From Linyphia triangularis (taxonomy: Eukaryota; Arthropoda; Arachnida; Araneae; Linyphiidae): a stretch of DNA of 64,000 bases. The DNA is taken from positions 59,532,487-59,596,486 of the forward strand of contig OZ021727.1 in assembly GCA_963978545.1 (NCBI GenBank), written 5' to 3'. A program made the position numbers and the translations under genes. This document shows, piece after piece, positions 26,623-38,879 of the stretch (position 1 is the first letter of the stretch; every line of letters starts with the position of its first letter). The notes under the pieces were generated by a model. It was not told the DNA's origin. It saw only the letters and a program-made list of their open reading frames with translations, and made no database searches.

Positions 26623-27730
26623 GTCAAGTTAATTTGTCAACTTCAATTTCGAGTCTTTCCACAAAACCTGGAAGTAAAATCAAGCCTCCACTGACATAAA
26701 TACTTCGAGTCAATACCACATTCTTGAATTACATGGTGTAATATGGTATGAAGTCCAGGATTATATAATCCTCACTTTTCGAGCAAAAACTGACCCGCTG
26801 GAACATGGAATCTTCCCATATCAAGAATAATTTCATTATAGAGATCATCATCATTGAAAAAATTGTTTGTTGAAATGGACTCTTCCAAATCATCATCAGG
26901 ATTAACCTGAAATCTTTGAAGTTCAATTTTATAATCTCTTACAACATAATACAATTGCTCTAGCACATATCAAGCTAGATAGGTTTCCACATTGCTTATT
27001 ACAGCACTTACATTTTTCTCACCCTGAGCATGCTTTAGATGATCAATCATTCTCCGATCTTCATAAGGTAGTCTAGTGACTCGATTTTCAACTATATAAC
27101 CTTCAATTATGGGGATTACGTCCAGTCTATATTCAATATCTAAAACTATACCAGATTATGAATTATAAGTATGTAGAGACAGTATAGCTCGGTGTGTTAG
27201 ATTCATCCATTTGACTTTAAACTCATCAAGCAACAGGTGGACTATTTTTACTTTAGTTAGGATGCTGAGATTTCGAGGCATGCTTAATTGTACCTTATAA
27301 TCTTATGAGTATATATTCAATTCTTAAAAAAAAAATTTCAATAAATCATGCAATATGGATACATCATTACTATGCTTAGTTACTTTTGTAGAAGAATGCA
27401 ATTGAAATGATATCTAGCTGTCTTGGTGAGTTGTGGGTTTGAGAACACTGAAGCAAACAATATTTTTGCCACTGGATTTGGTGCTTGCACATACTATTGG
27501 GAAAAGAGTTGTGGCATAGTAGGTTTTGCCATTAATATTCCAACTCGAACAGAATATCTATCTAGAACTAAGATAATGACATTCTTTTTAATAGACAGAT
27601 GACGAGGACTGGGACTAGTATACGTATTTATAAAATCCTCTGCACATTGGTTGCGTAAGGCATTTTCGCAAGATTCCACTTCGTGGGGCTTCACGTTAGG
27701 AAAACCTGTCGACTTATGTAATATTCTCAC
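26623..27730 (-). pseudogene. Actin-related protein pseudogene
   Basis: Conceptual translation of the minus strand follows the actin fold from end to end, with several stops and frameshifts. Near the N terminus VLDRYSVRVGI corresponds to the first nucleotide-binding loop and is followed by PTMPQLF (actin: RAVFPS). In the middle THRAILSLHTY, a stop, then SGIVLDIEYRLDVIPIIEGY corresponds to actin's second phosphate loop and the VPIYEGY block. Near the C terminus VVLTRSIYVSGGLILLPGFV, then ERLEIEV, corresponds to the adenosine-binding TVLSGGTTMYPGIADRM region. There is an N-terminal extension of about 45 residues relative to actin. The absence of introns suggests a processed copy, but I see no clear poly(A) tail. 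It is divergent from conventional actin, so it derives from an actin-like gene rather than actin itself. It cannot make an intact protein. Confidence 0.7.
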
Positions 27731-27765
27731 ATCTTAATGTAAATTACAGCAGTTTTGGTGAGTCA

Positions 27766-28141
27766 GTAAATAGTCCTTTTTGATGCAGTTGAACACATAT
27801 ATTGAGTAATAATTTGGCATGGAGAGAGAATATAAATAAGTTGCAAGTGATCAATACGACAAATAGGAAGAGAGTGAATCAAGATCGAATCTTGAAGTGA
27901 CTGGAAACTATCATTGTATTGAACCGCAAGAATCATGCTGGGCTTAGCAGAAATTAAAATACCATTGGTGTAAAGCATAAAACTATCTGACGAAGAGAGA
28001 GCAATACTGAATATTATTCTGCTATTAGAAACGACACTAACATAAGCAAGTCTCACATGAATGATTTGTCGAAAGTGAGAAACAAAGTGAAGATTTGTGA
28101 AGGGATTAAAAATAATATTATATGTGCTTTGAAAAGAGGAA
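27766..28141 (-). pseudogene. Gene fragment, minus-strand copy of the inverted pair
   Basis: An open minus-strand frame of 97 codons begins MRLAYVSVVSNSRIIFSIAL, continues with LYTNGILISAKPSMILAVQY and later PICRIDHLQLIYILSPC, and ends at about 27766. The 27901-28141 part is the inverted homologue of 25925-26180. This copy has a longer uninterrupted frame than its partner. It could be part of a larger domain such as a beta-propeller blade, but I do not recognise it. Confidence 0.45.
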
Positions 28142-28319
28142 TTAACTTAATGTCGGTTCTAAAAGATTTTATTAAACATAAGCAGTTCTGGCCTTCTAAT
28201 TTTGCTTTCCAAAAAACATTCTAGGATGGATGAGGAGAGCTGTATTATTAAATTAATGGGGACAATTTTCTGTTTCTCGACATGGAATGTGTTACGTAGC
28301 GTTTTTTTTTGTTTTTTTT

Positions 28320-28590
28320 TACATCTTAGCGAGTGAATCAAGCTTATGCTTACTTAGCAATGAACCTTTAAGCGAACAAAGTGAGCCTGTCTTTAAGGTA
28401 ATGAATTTTTCAGCGAGAAAAGCGAGCCTGTGTTCGCAAAAAAATGAAACTTTTTACGATTGAAGTTTGGTTTTGCGTAGCAATAAATCTTAAAGCAAGC
28501 AAAGTGATCCTGTTCGCAAAATACCAAAAGCTGTGGCTAATACGTCAATGAAAGTTCTCCGCAACGCTGGGCCAAGCAAATAGTTATTAA
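28320..28590 (+). repeat. Subrepeat element, family Y, copy 1
   Basis: Three imperfect subrepeats of about 65 bp share the core GCGARCAAAGTGAGCCTGT: near 28370 (AAGCGAACAAAGTGAGCCTG), 28420 (AGCGAGAAAAGCGAGCCTGT) and 28495 (AAGCAAGCAAAGTGATCCTG). They are followed by CAAAAGCTGTGGCTAATACG. The same family occurs at 61765-61925. Confidence 0.55.
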
Positions 28591-30834
28591 TATAAAGCAG
28601 TTTGAATTTAACTATTCAATAATTAACATCAATTTTATAATTATAAGACCATAAAAATAATTAAAAAGTAAAAGTTCCAGCAAAAAAATCTCAAAATAAG
28701 CATAAATGTTTTTATTAGCGTGAGAGAAAAAAGGAATTAATCTTGGGTTTTGTCAGTTTGCTGAGAATGGTTCGTGTTTCATTTGAAAATGGGCAATAAT
28801 TATTGTATACCATCATAAACAAAATACATGCATGCAATTTTTAAGATACGTGACAGAGACATAAGCGAATCATGAAAGAAACGTGATATTAATGTGATGG
28901 AAACGTATTATTAACATAGTAGATTCCTAAAATATAAAACAGGGCTTTCCTTCTACAAAGTATTGACAGGTGAAAACCATCAGCCAAGAATTTGTAAATT
29001 ATTCCGATCAATTGTTTTAAAGTTTTGTGGGTGGAGAAAACAGGCCGTTTGTCCTATGTCTCCGGAGTGACCAAATAAAAATAACACGGCGAAGGTGGAA
29101 AATTATACAGAACTGAAATTGTTCTTTATAAAAGAAAAAAGATTTCGAAAATAATTGGAGATTATAAAATATACTTAACTTTTTTGCAAAATTACATTAT
29201 AATTATGTAAGAAATCAGATTTAATTACTCAATAAAAATTAGAAAAATGCATAATTTTTAGAATTGTGTTTTACTTATTTTAAAACATTGTGTTATCTTT
29301 TGTTTTGCACTTAAATTACGCTTTCAGCTTTTATAAAATATTTCTTTTTTATGATATTGTAGTTTTAAAATAACCTCAAAACAGAGAACTTGTAGATAAA
29401 TGTAAATTAAAACTATATCAGGTACATCAGGAAATTTAAATTAACGCCCTTGTATTTTTATGTACACATCTGTCATATTACTGGGTAAATAGTAGAAGCT
29501 TTAATATCTAATTAATGTATGTTGTAAGATTTTTTGCTAGTTTATATTTATATATTATTAGGGTATAAGAATTTATATGTAAAGAAAAACACTTTTTTTG
29601 TTATCTCATCATTCTATTGTACCAATCTACAAAATATTACTTTTTCAATTTTTTATGAGCTTTCTATAAAGTGAGATTTAGTTATGTACATTTAATTAAA
29701 ACTTCGAACTGGTTTCAATTAAAGTTTGACAACTTACAGTAAATACTAAAAGATAATGTGGATATTGTTTCATCACGATATCTATTAAAGTTTTACGGAC
29801 ATAATTTTTTTTACGTCGGAACACCCGGTGGTAGTTTATCTCCATTCTATAAGAAAATTAAAGACAGTTCTTTGTTTATAGTTCTCCTGGAAGGTACACC
29901 CTTTATGATTCTACTGTCCATAGATATTTTTGTGATGCAAAGTCTTAGTATAGCTGTTTGTCCAGTTAATTTATAAATCAACTAACCTAATATAAATACT
30001 CGCTCAATTTAGCCGGTCCTTTCAAGATGAGAAATCCTGATCATATTTTTTTCATACATTTGACATCAATGGACTTCACATTTTTACTTTTAGCTATTTG
30101 TGTTTTGAATTAGTAACAGACTTTAATATGGGAAGCAAAATTTAAGTGTTGATTGTTGGATGACAAGTTATATTGGAGATTTTGTGGCTCAAAAGTTACA
30201 CGACTATACCTCGCAGAAACATCATTGGATGAAGTTTGTTGTGAAGTTATTAAAACTTTCCTGGATGTCTTTGAAGAAAAAGCTGTCTCAATAGGGGTAA
30301 CGAGGATAAGTCATTGAAAAATTGGGAAGAAGTTAAAAGCCTTTAATTAACTACCGATTCTCAATTAGAAGATTTTGTTGAATTTCATTTCTAGTAGTGT
30401 AACAATCATTTTATATTGGAAGGACGTATTTCAAATTGAAGAGTTTAAATATTTGTAGTTTCCTTCTTTTTCACTAAATATCTATGTTAAATTAAAAATG
30501 CTAAATGTATAATTCTGTTTTAGTGTCTCCTAAAGCTATTTTGTCAACACTCTCTAAATAACTATAATGTAGTCAAAAGCTTACAGAATTATAAAAATTT
30601 TGTGTTCGCAAGACGTATTTTTACTATCAAGGATAAAGCTTATCTGCAAAACAGAAGGCATAGGAAAATATCATTCACTCTATTTAACTGAAATATATTC
30701 TTACTTGTGCGGATAAATATGTATATATTAAATAATTTTAATATTTATATGATTAAAAAAACAATACGGATAATCTACATTTGCAAAATTTGTAAATTTT
30801 TATAAAAAAACTTAACGTTATCAACCACTTATAT

Positions 30835-31006
30835 AATAGGGCGTATTGAAAAAAACTTTTTTTGGAAATTCAAAATTTCAAGGTGATAAAAAGTTGCCAC
30901 TATGCTCGCATATTTACCAAAATTTTTTTTTGATTCAATTGAAAAATATTTAGGTCTCCGTGAATGGACCTGAAGTTTAGTTGTTGTTGTTTTTTTGACA
31001 AAAACA

Positions 31007-31042
<36 letters not shown>

Positions 31043-32031
31043 TAAATATAAAGCACATTTTTACTGTCAAGTATAAAAATGTAAAGGTTATAATATTAAT
31101 TAACAGTAAAAAAAATGTATCTTTTATTTAACATTTAGGTCTCCCGAAATCTACATGGAATTTTTTTTTTTTTTTTAATTTTTTTTTTACCAATATTTTT
31201 TACCAATTTACTATTTTTCGATTTTCAACCAAATATTTAGGTAAATTTCAATTATTTTACTTACAATCTAGGTATTGTAGTAAAGCGTTTTGAAATATCG
31301 GGAATATCATTTTATGAACTGGCCTTTACTAAACTTAAGTGTTAAGTCATTTCATGACTGCAAGACCTAGGAGTCTCCAACCAACAAAGACTCTAGGTTT
31401 GAGATATGAAGGTAACGTTATTGAAAATGATCCAATGTTACAGAGTTCAAGAGATGAAACTGTATTTGACACTAAAATGCTTTTACCAGGAGAAAAGCCA
31501 GAAAGTTAAATTATTTCAGTGAAACATGGAATGCCAGAAAATCTACTCTCTATTTCTAAAGCATGTGCTGTAGAGCATTTTCCATTACAGCAGAAGTTCA
31601 ATTAGCAAGTGCTCTTTTGAGAGATTTAAATGTTGTAAACCTAGAAAATCAAGCAGTGGTAATAGATAAATCGAATATGTTTCGTGAAAAGGTAAAATAC
31701 TATCAAGGTAACACTATTTATTTTATTTTATTTATATAATCGAATGGATGAAGTAATAAGTATAGAAATTGTGAGTATTAAATATGGTCGTATAAAATAA
31801 ACGAGAAAAACACGTATCTTTGATATAAGAACTATATTCAACATATTTTGGACTAGCAATTCTTGACATTGGATCTAGAAAAAACATGTTTTTGTGTAAG
31901 AGGATGTTTTAAACTCCTTTCTATCACTAGTTCCTGTTTCAACTGTGAACTATAGCTCATGTTTGCCCAAGTCAATTATGACACGTCACGTTGTTCCATT
32001 ACTATTGTAGACTGTTTAATAAGATCTATGT

Positions 32032-32067
<36 letters not shown>

Positions 32068-34116
32068 CCTCAAAATGAATTTTTGCTGGTAACTTTACTT
32101 CTAATGTTGTTTGTAGAAACTTTTTGTATATTTTGGGTAGACATAAAATATGTTTTCGTGAGTCAAACAGCATTCCCAAAAGGAGATGTTCTGAATTTAC
32201 AATAAAAGCACTTTGTTGTAAAGTTGATACTTTTCAACACGGAATTTTATTGTCTGAAGTGAGCGTTGAGGGGTGTTAAAAAAAGTTTAATTTTTAAAAG
32301 AGGAATTTCTTTCTTTGCCAGCTAAATTATAATGTAGGGTATTTGACAGTCACAGTTTCTTGGAGCTGCTACTCATCCGCAACAGTGAAGGTTTAACAGT
32401 AGAGTTCTTCATTAGATTAGGGTTTGAATTAGATCAATCTATCAGGGATTTTTAGCCTATGAGAGAAGGACTCGAAGTTTCTTGTAACGAGTTTTTCAAG
32501 TTTAGTCATTAGAATCTTGCTACTAAGATAGGTGAAAGTCTTCACATCTGAGCTCCAGACTGACAAAAAAAAATGGAAGTCATTTTGTCTTTTATTCGAT
32601 CTCTCTCTTTTTACCACGAAAACTTTTAAGAGATAATACATTTAAGAATGAATATAATGTGTGCATTTGTAAGAATCAATACGTGTCAGTGTGTAATTAG
32701 TAGTAGTTATGCAAATATATTAATAAATCAAATGCTTAGCTTATTAATTGGGTTTATTGTCTCCGGTCCTTTTTTCTGAGAGCATCTCATGTTTAAATAT
32801 TGTAAAGAACCTTCCACTGTCGAGAGCAGGTCCACTATACACAAACACAGCCAACTCTGATTAATAAATTAATATGTTTCGAGCGCACTTTGTAGAGTTG
32901 ATTGAACAAGATACTTAAGATCATCTTTTAAATACTAGATGCGTTGTATTATTATCTTAAAAAATGTTTTTTGATGTATAAATAATTCTTGGATGACATT
33001 ATATTATAAACCATAAGGAAGTATAAATTTTTAATATAAACTCATCTATTTTTTTTTCAACTGCAAGGTTGGATCAAGTGATACAATATATAAACGTGAA
33101 ATTCGATTTGCCGGATTTAGTCATCTTAAATGGGAGAAGTTTCCAGGGTTTCTGCTTGCTAAACATTAGTGCATTTGCTTGTTAGTACAGCCTGACATAT
33201 TTTCCAATATTTATGGACAGTGTTCAACTTCTTAAAGTCAACTTCTGGAAAAACACTATATATGTTATTGTATTCAACAACTGGTAAATCTCGACAACTT
33301 GTTAAACGTTTTCCTGTTGGACAGTAAAAGAGGTACGTCAAGAATTTGAACCATCATGAGTGATCATAACTTTCCGAAGAGTTAATTTGTTTAAATAAAG
33401 TAAGGCATTGTTTGTATCAGTTATTTTAAAATATTTTCGAATAATGGAATTGCTCAATTAGAGACTTCAGTATTTCATGCAATACCATCATAACTAAGAC
33501 CTTGAGTAGTTTTCTCATCAATGCAGCTTTCCTTCATAAATTGTAAGGATGATACTACGTTTCGTCTAGAGCCATTGTCTGGAATTACGTGTCAAAAATG
33601 GCTGCAGAAGTGACATTATTTAACACTTAGTTTAGTATACGCCATTTCATAAAATGATATTCCAAATATTTCAAAATGTTGTACTACTCTACTTAAACTA
33701 TAAATAAAATAATTGAAACTAACTAAAAGAATGAGTTGAAAAATGAGAAATATCCGTATTTTGTAAAATAATTTAAATTTTCATATAGATTCCGGGAGAC
33801 CTAAATGTTAAATGGCATATATAATTTTTTATTACTGTTTATTAATATTCTAAACTTTACAATTTTATTCTTGAAAACAAACATTTACTTTATATTAATG
33901 TTTTTTTGTTTGTTTTTCTTAAATTTAAATATTCAATTTTGTAAAAAAAAAAAAAAAAAAAGAAAGAAAAATCTAATTTCAGATCCATTCCAGGAGATCT
34001 AAATATTTTTCAATTGAACTGCACATTTTTTTTGGTAAATATGAGAGCATAGTGGCAACTTTTTATCAATTTGAAATTTTGAATTTCTGTAAAAAGTTTT
34101 TTTCGATACGCCCTAT
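30835..34116. mobile_element. 3.3-kb DNA element with long terminal inverted repeats
   Basis: The left end AATAGGGCGTATTGAAAAAA and the right end (complement AATAGGGCGTATCGAAAAAA) begin inverted repeats. They stay alignable for about 150 bp (AAAAGTTGCCACTATGCTC, CAATTGAAAAATATTTAG) and again at an inner block, AACATTTAGGTCTCCCG-AATCTA, at 31128-31165 and 33785-33812. Inside, decayed coding-like pieces can be read: plus strand 31350-31500 (TKTLGLRYEGNVIENDPMLQ) and minus strand 33160-33341 (YSVFPEVDFKKLNTVHKYWK). Neither identifies the superfamily. Poly(T) runs sit at 31011-31037 and 32035-32064. It is dead or non-autonomous. Confidence 0.7.
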
Positions 34117-34225
34117 TGTATAATTATATATTAAGAAAAATAATAACTTTTTATAATATTTAACATAATTAAATTCTAATATTAGGTTATTAAAAGATGT
34201 TTCTGATTATTCAAATTTTAATGGG

Positions 34226-34414
34226 TTGGTTGGTTGGTTGGTTGTATTCAGATTATCTGGCGCCTTCAGCAACACGAGGGCTATAATGCGCCGAAACATT
34301 TCGTCATTTAACAAACCAACATACATTTACAAACACCCATGCCTACACGGGACTCGAACCCGCAACCTCACGGTCTAGAAGCCAGCACGCTAACCACTAT
34401 ACCGTTTGGTCGGC
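34226..34414 (-). mobile_element. tRNA-derived SINE, minus orientation, perfect TSD
   Basis: Read on the minus strand, the head GGCCGACCAAACGG is followed by an A box (TATAGTGGTTAGCGTGCTGG) and a B box (GGTTCGAGTCC), the internal RNA polymerase III promoter of tRNAs. The body carries GGCGCATTATAGCCC and the tail ends in (CCAA)n. The 14-bp direct repeat CAAATTTTAATGGG flanks it at 34212-34225 and 34415-34428. It is 95 percent or more alike to the copy at 35744. Confidence 0.92.
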
Positions 34415-34789
34415 CAAATTTTAATGGGATGCTTAAATATGCACGGAATTTATTACAGCAGCAATTTAAAAATAATTATAATAATAATAATATTTTCAAT
34501 ACATAAATAGGACTCATTTTTTAATGAAGGTATCTTTTCTTTTTTATTCTACTTGAATATTCAAAATGACATTACGCATCCCTTTTGATATATTTTTTTA
34601 TTACCCTGTCTAGCAAATCTTTCAAAAAATTATGTCACAAAATATTATAATTAATTTCTTAATTTTTAATTAGCATTTAATATTAACAAAATTAAAAATC
34701 AAAATTATTACAAATAGCAACGATATTTATACTCTTGCGATATAGATTATGAAGACACAGTCATAAGTTTCCAAATTAAAGTCAACCAA

Positions 34790-35300
34790 TTCCCTACTCT
34801 TCCAAAACTTCTTTTGAAACATTCTCAATTTGAATACAACCCCTGCCACCCGATTTCTTCTCCCATTTTCTATGAACCCGGCATCCCCAATCTGCAACAA
34901 AGCAGCACTGAGATGAAATAGCGCTTAGCCCCGCCATCCGTATTAAATCTCCCGTTTTGTTACCGAGATATTTTCTCCGGGAGGAAAAAAATACATCCCG
35001 GATTTCCAACGCACCCAAAAGTATAGCATTCTGATCAAAGTAGGAAAGAAAGGAAGTTTCTTTCCTACTCAGGAACTGAACCTATCAGTGGCGGCCACAT
35101 ATTCACAGAAGAAAGGAATGTGTTTCGAATGCAAAGAGAAAGATCTGCCTCCTCCCGGGAGAAACTTATTTTGAGGAGTATGGATAACAGGTTCTTTCTA
35201 TCATTTTTGACATGTAGCTACTCTTTGCATTCAGAATCAATATTTGCACAACTGACACTAGAGAAGAATATGGTTTTTTTACGTGCCCATAGTTTTAGTG
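34790..35300. other. Higher-GC island with a perfect hairpin
   Basis: A roughly 500-bp stretch (for example CCCGCCATCCGTATTAAATC, TCTCCGGGAGGAAAA and CCTCCCGGGAGAAAC) stands out from the AT-rich intron. At 35039-35069, AGTAGGAAAGAAA and TTTCTTTCCTACT form a perfect 13-bp stem around the 5-nt loop GGAAG. A minus-strand frame of 74 codons exists but resembles no protein known to me. It may be an enhancer, a promoter, a non-coding RNA exon or an old repeat. Confidence 0.35.
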
Positions 35301-35430
35301 CGTGTGGTTTCTTACGTTATTTTCTTTGGTTTTAGTAATCTTTTTTCATATGATCTTTTCAGAGTTATGAAAATTATAAGAAGAAAAATGAAAATACATT
35401 GCGGAATATTTGTAGTGCAGGTGTAGCCAC

Positions 35431-35548
<118 letters not shown>

Positions 35549-35743
35549 ACAATGGAACAATTTGTATTTACCCCATGATTAAAATATAAGGCAAACAATG
35601 TCATTAACAATAAAAAATTACTTTTAACAAATAAATAATTAAAAAATATAAAACATGTATTATGTTTTGTGGAAAACGTAATGTTTTTTCTTTTCAGATG
35701 TATATTGGCAATGTTCTTAAAGTCTTGCTTCTCAAAAGAATAC

Positions 35744-35927
35744 GCCGACCAAACGGTATAGTGGTTAGCGTGCTGGCTTCTAAACCGCGAGGTTGCGGGT
35801 TCGAGTCCCGTGTAGGCATGGGTGTTTGTAAATGTATGTTGGTTTGTTAAATGACGAAATGTTTCGGCGCATTATAGCCCTTGTGTTGCTGACGGCGCCA
35901 GATAATCTGAATACAACCAACAACCAA
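35744..35927 (+). mobile_element. tRNA-derived SINE, plus orientation, perfect TSD
   Basis: Same family as 34226-34414. The A box region TATAGTGGTTAGCGTGCTGG and B box GGTTCGAGTCC lie in the first 75 bp. The body is unrelated to tRNA (GACGAAATGTTTCGGCGCAT) and the tail is AACCAACAACCAA. The 13-bp target duplication CTCAAAAGAATAC is at 35731-35743 and 35928-35940. The tRNA-like head is not a tRNA gene: it lacks a matching acceptor stem and runs into the SINE body. Confidence 0.93.
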
Positions 35928-36700
35928 CTCAAAAGAATACAAAAAAAAAATTAACATGTTTTGTGTGTACTGTAGATTAAATGCTTCACAACGAACTTAG
36001 AATTGTGATAATCTCAGTTACGTTTTAAAAAAAACGATAAAAATTAAGTTCTTTATATATTTCTGAGTAGAATTCAAAGGAAATAGATTTGTAGTATACT
36101 CAGATTGAATCCATATGTTTTAGTTGAAAACTTAAAAAAGCACATTATGAAAAGGACAGCCCGTGGAAGCTTAAATATTATTCTACAGTATTGTTATTCA
36201 TAATTCCAGGGATAGCCAGTGTCTTATTCAGCCACGAGTAATATAAAAGAAATCAAATGACCATCAATTGTTTAAGTTTTTTAAAAAACATTTTTGCATT
36301 CAATTGGTTGTACATAAGCCTATTTAGTAATTACCTATGTTTAAATTGGAAGGATGTCATTTCCATAACGCTCTATGATATTATTTTAACTTTTTATAAT
36401 AAATATAATTCCAATTACTAATACAATAATATAGGAAATTAAATAAAATAAGGATAAAATAAAATAACAAATAAGGATAACTTCTTACCGCAACTTTGGC
36501 CAAACATATTTTTAGTATGAACACTTAAAAACTCCAAGAACAGGACAAGAAAAATAATGCTATAAGGATTATACTGACAATTATGAATAATTACGATAAA
36601 AATTAGAGCATGATTAAAGACTAATTAAGATTTGAAAAGATTAGAAAAAGATTACGATAATTACATTGCGATTAAAGAACCATTACAAAATAATCCTTCT

Positions 36701-36900
36701 ACCGTCAGTGGTTTTGAGTCTGCCTAAACCGATAGATAACAGTTTTCTCATCCCGCTTAAGATCGATAGTCTGATGGCTGGTCGTGCTGTATCCTTTCAT
36801 TGCTGGATCATGATGTATTACAACAAAAGTTATGGTCAACTACAACTATTATTGCTTATGTTATGCACAAAAACCTGTGGGATATCACAGGAAGTTGAGA
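36701..36900 (-). pseudogene. Decayed duplicate of the Dscam transmembrane exon
   Basis: On the minus strand, GTTTTTGTGCATAACATAAG, through TTGTTGTAATACATCATGAT and GAAAGGATAC, aligns base by base with the intact exon (GTGTTCGTGCCGATCGTGTG, GTTGTGGCAGTCGTCATGGT, GAAAGGACAC) over about 90 bp with one codon-sized gap. In the frame of the intact exon it has four stops (TGA, TAA, TAA, TGA) where Val/Ile/Arg codons stand. The GTAAGT donor is replaced by GAGAAA. The match resumes past the donor with GTTATCTATCGGTTT, present after both exons, so the duplication included intron sequence. The acceptor side still reads ATATCCCACAG. This is a relic of a second transmembrane exon or of a local duplication, not a usable exon. 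Confidence 0.72.
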
Positions 36901-38879
36901 AAAAATATATTTAAATATTATAATAATCAGATCTAGGAATTAAATACTTTTACCGATACATGCATTAAGCTTATAAGGTATACTCTGTTGAAATTATTGG
37001 ATACATTTAAAAATGTAATTTGCATTAATAGTGACTTTTAGAAAAAAAGCCTTTAGACTCGCACATGTTTATATTTTACATGGCTATTAAAATTTAATGA
37101 AATAAAGAGCGATTACTAAAAATATATTGATGTTTGTAGAGAACATAAAATTTAAAAATGGTTTTAAAATTTATTATAAATGGTGCGTAAATGTTTATGT
37201 TTCTAAAGATATTATTATTTTATATTATTTTATATATCGATATTAATATAAGAATAATCTTTGAAATCGGTTATTAATCCCATAACTTGCAAAAAGCTCA
37301 AGGAATGGTAAACATTCTTGGACATATTTGAATGTTTTGCTTATAATCGAATTACGAAATTGAATTCCAAATTTGGATTACGAATCATTAAAATATTATA
37401 ATATTGAAATATTTTTAATAAAGCGTCAACTCTCCTAAGAAAGGAAAGGAAGTGGACAATTTCCCCAAAAAATTCCTAAATCATGATATAAAGCTGATCT
37501 TCATGATAAGATTGAGACTTCATAGTTTTTGAAAAATTTTACTTTAGAAATTTAATTAATATTAATAAGTCAACAACAGTGCTCGCCAGTCCTGAAAACT
37601 TTGAAAGAGAAAGTGATGTAATTGACCCTTTACCTCCCCCTTTTATGTGGATTTTTAAATCCTTACGAAAATGCATAAGATATTGTACTCTGTTCTATCC
37701 ATATCACAACTGCAAAAAGTGTCGATAAAAAGAGCTATAGACCAAAACTTATGAATGGATAATTTAAGCTCTAATGAACTAGCAATACAATGCAAAATTA
37801 TGCTGTTTCACGATAGGTATAGCTGTTATTACACCGAATACTGCATAGCATTCAAAGTTGTCAAGATTACGGATGGGATGTATCAAAGATATTAAAATGT
37901 AACTCTCAAAAGGTAGAACAACATTTTAATATAAGAATAATATTTTTTGGCCAGATCAGTAATCATTTACCAAAACCGATTTAAGACAATACGCTTATTA
38001 CAAGTAGAATTGCATGACAATGACAACTGGTACTGTGGGGAAATTATGTTCAACGCAACTTTAATAATTTAATGAAAAGACCTAGTTGCCCTGCTGTGGG
38101 TGTGAATCCTGGTCCAGACAAGATATCTGGGGATTATGCACATTAATATGCAAATTTTAGAATGTTCGTACGACTTTACCAACGACTAATAATTGCAAGA
38201 AATGTTTCCCTGAGCCTAATGTGGGTAGGAACTCTGACCACAGGAATATTTACGATATGTACAAGCCATGGTAAGCCAAAGGCACAACTATAAGGTATTT
38301 TTTAAATAAAGTGTGTTATTTTGGGGCCCGACAGATGATGATGACTACTCAACGCCTCCGACAAACTCAGAATTGAGCTAATGACTTTCTCTCCGGCCTA
38401 GATTGTGTATTTATAAAATGTTCATGGTTCATGACTACGTGTGTCCTGGAAACGCAGTAAATTATGAATCCCCTCTCCCCACACATTTAACCTAAGAATA
38501 ATTAAATACTTTGACAATTTTCAGATGCACTCCTCGTGTTTATTTCTGGTCATTAATGACCTTTTAATATTAGACCTGAGTTTCTATTCCACTATAGGAT
38601 ATAATTATATTGCTGAATGCATAATTTTTTGCTTATCAGTTGATTAAAAAAAGTGCCTTAGTTGTAATCATAAAGCAATTATCAATCCAGTCTAACAAAG
38701 AAATGCTTTTTTATCGCGAACGCCTACTTTTATCAATGATATGTGATGATCGCCAGAATATCATAGAGGTGAAACAGAGAAGTATTTTAAAAGGTAGAAA
38801 TAATTGTGGTGTAGTGTCATATTATGTGATAATTGCCACTCCAATCACTGTTATAAACACTGTGTTAATATTAAGAATG

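Noticed and set aside
35744..35820. tRNA gene
   Set aside because: The A and B boxes are present, but the head continues into a SINE body flanked by target duplications, and no matching acceptor stem is formed. The same holds for 34340-34414 and 57640-57700.
36666..36914. 82-codon plus-strand frame
   Set aside because: It is the antisense of the decayed transmembrane exon and has no family resemblance.
38080..38130. GGTGTGAATCCTGGTCC resembling a tRNA B box
   Set aside because: Isolated; the upstream A box and any repeat ends are absent.
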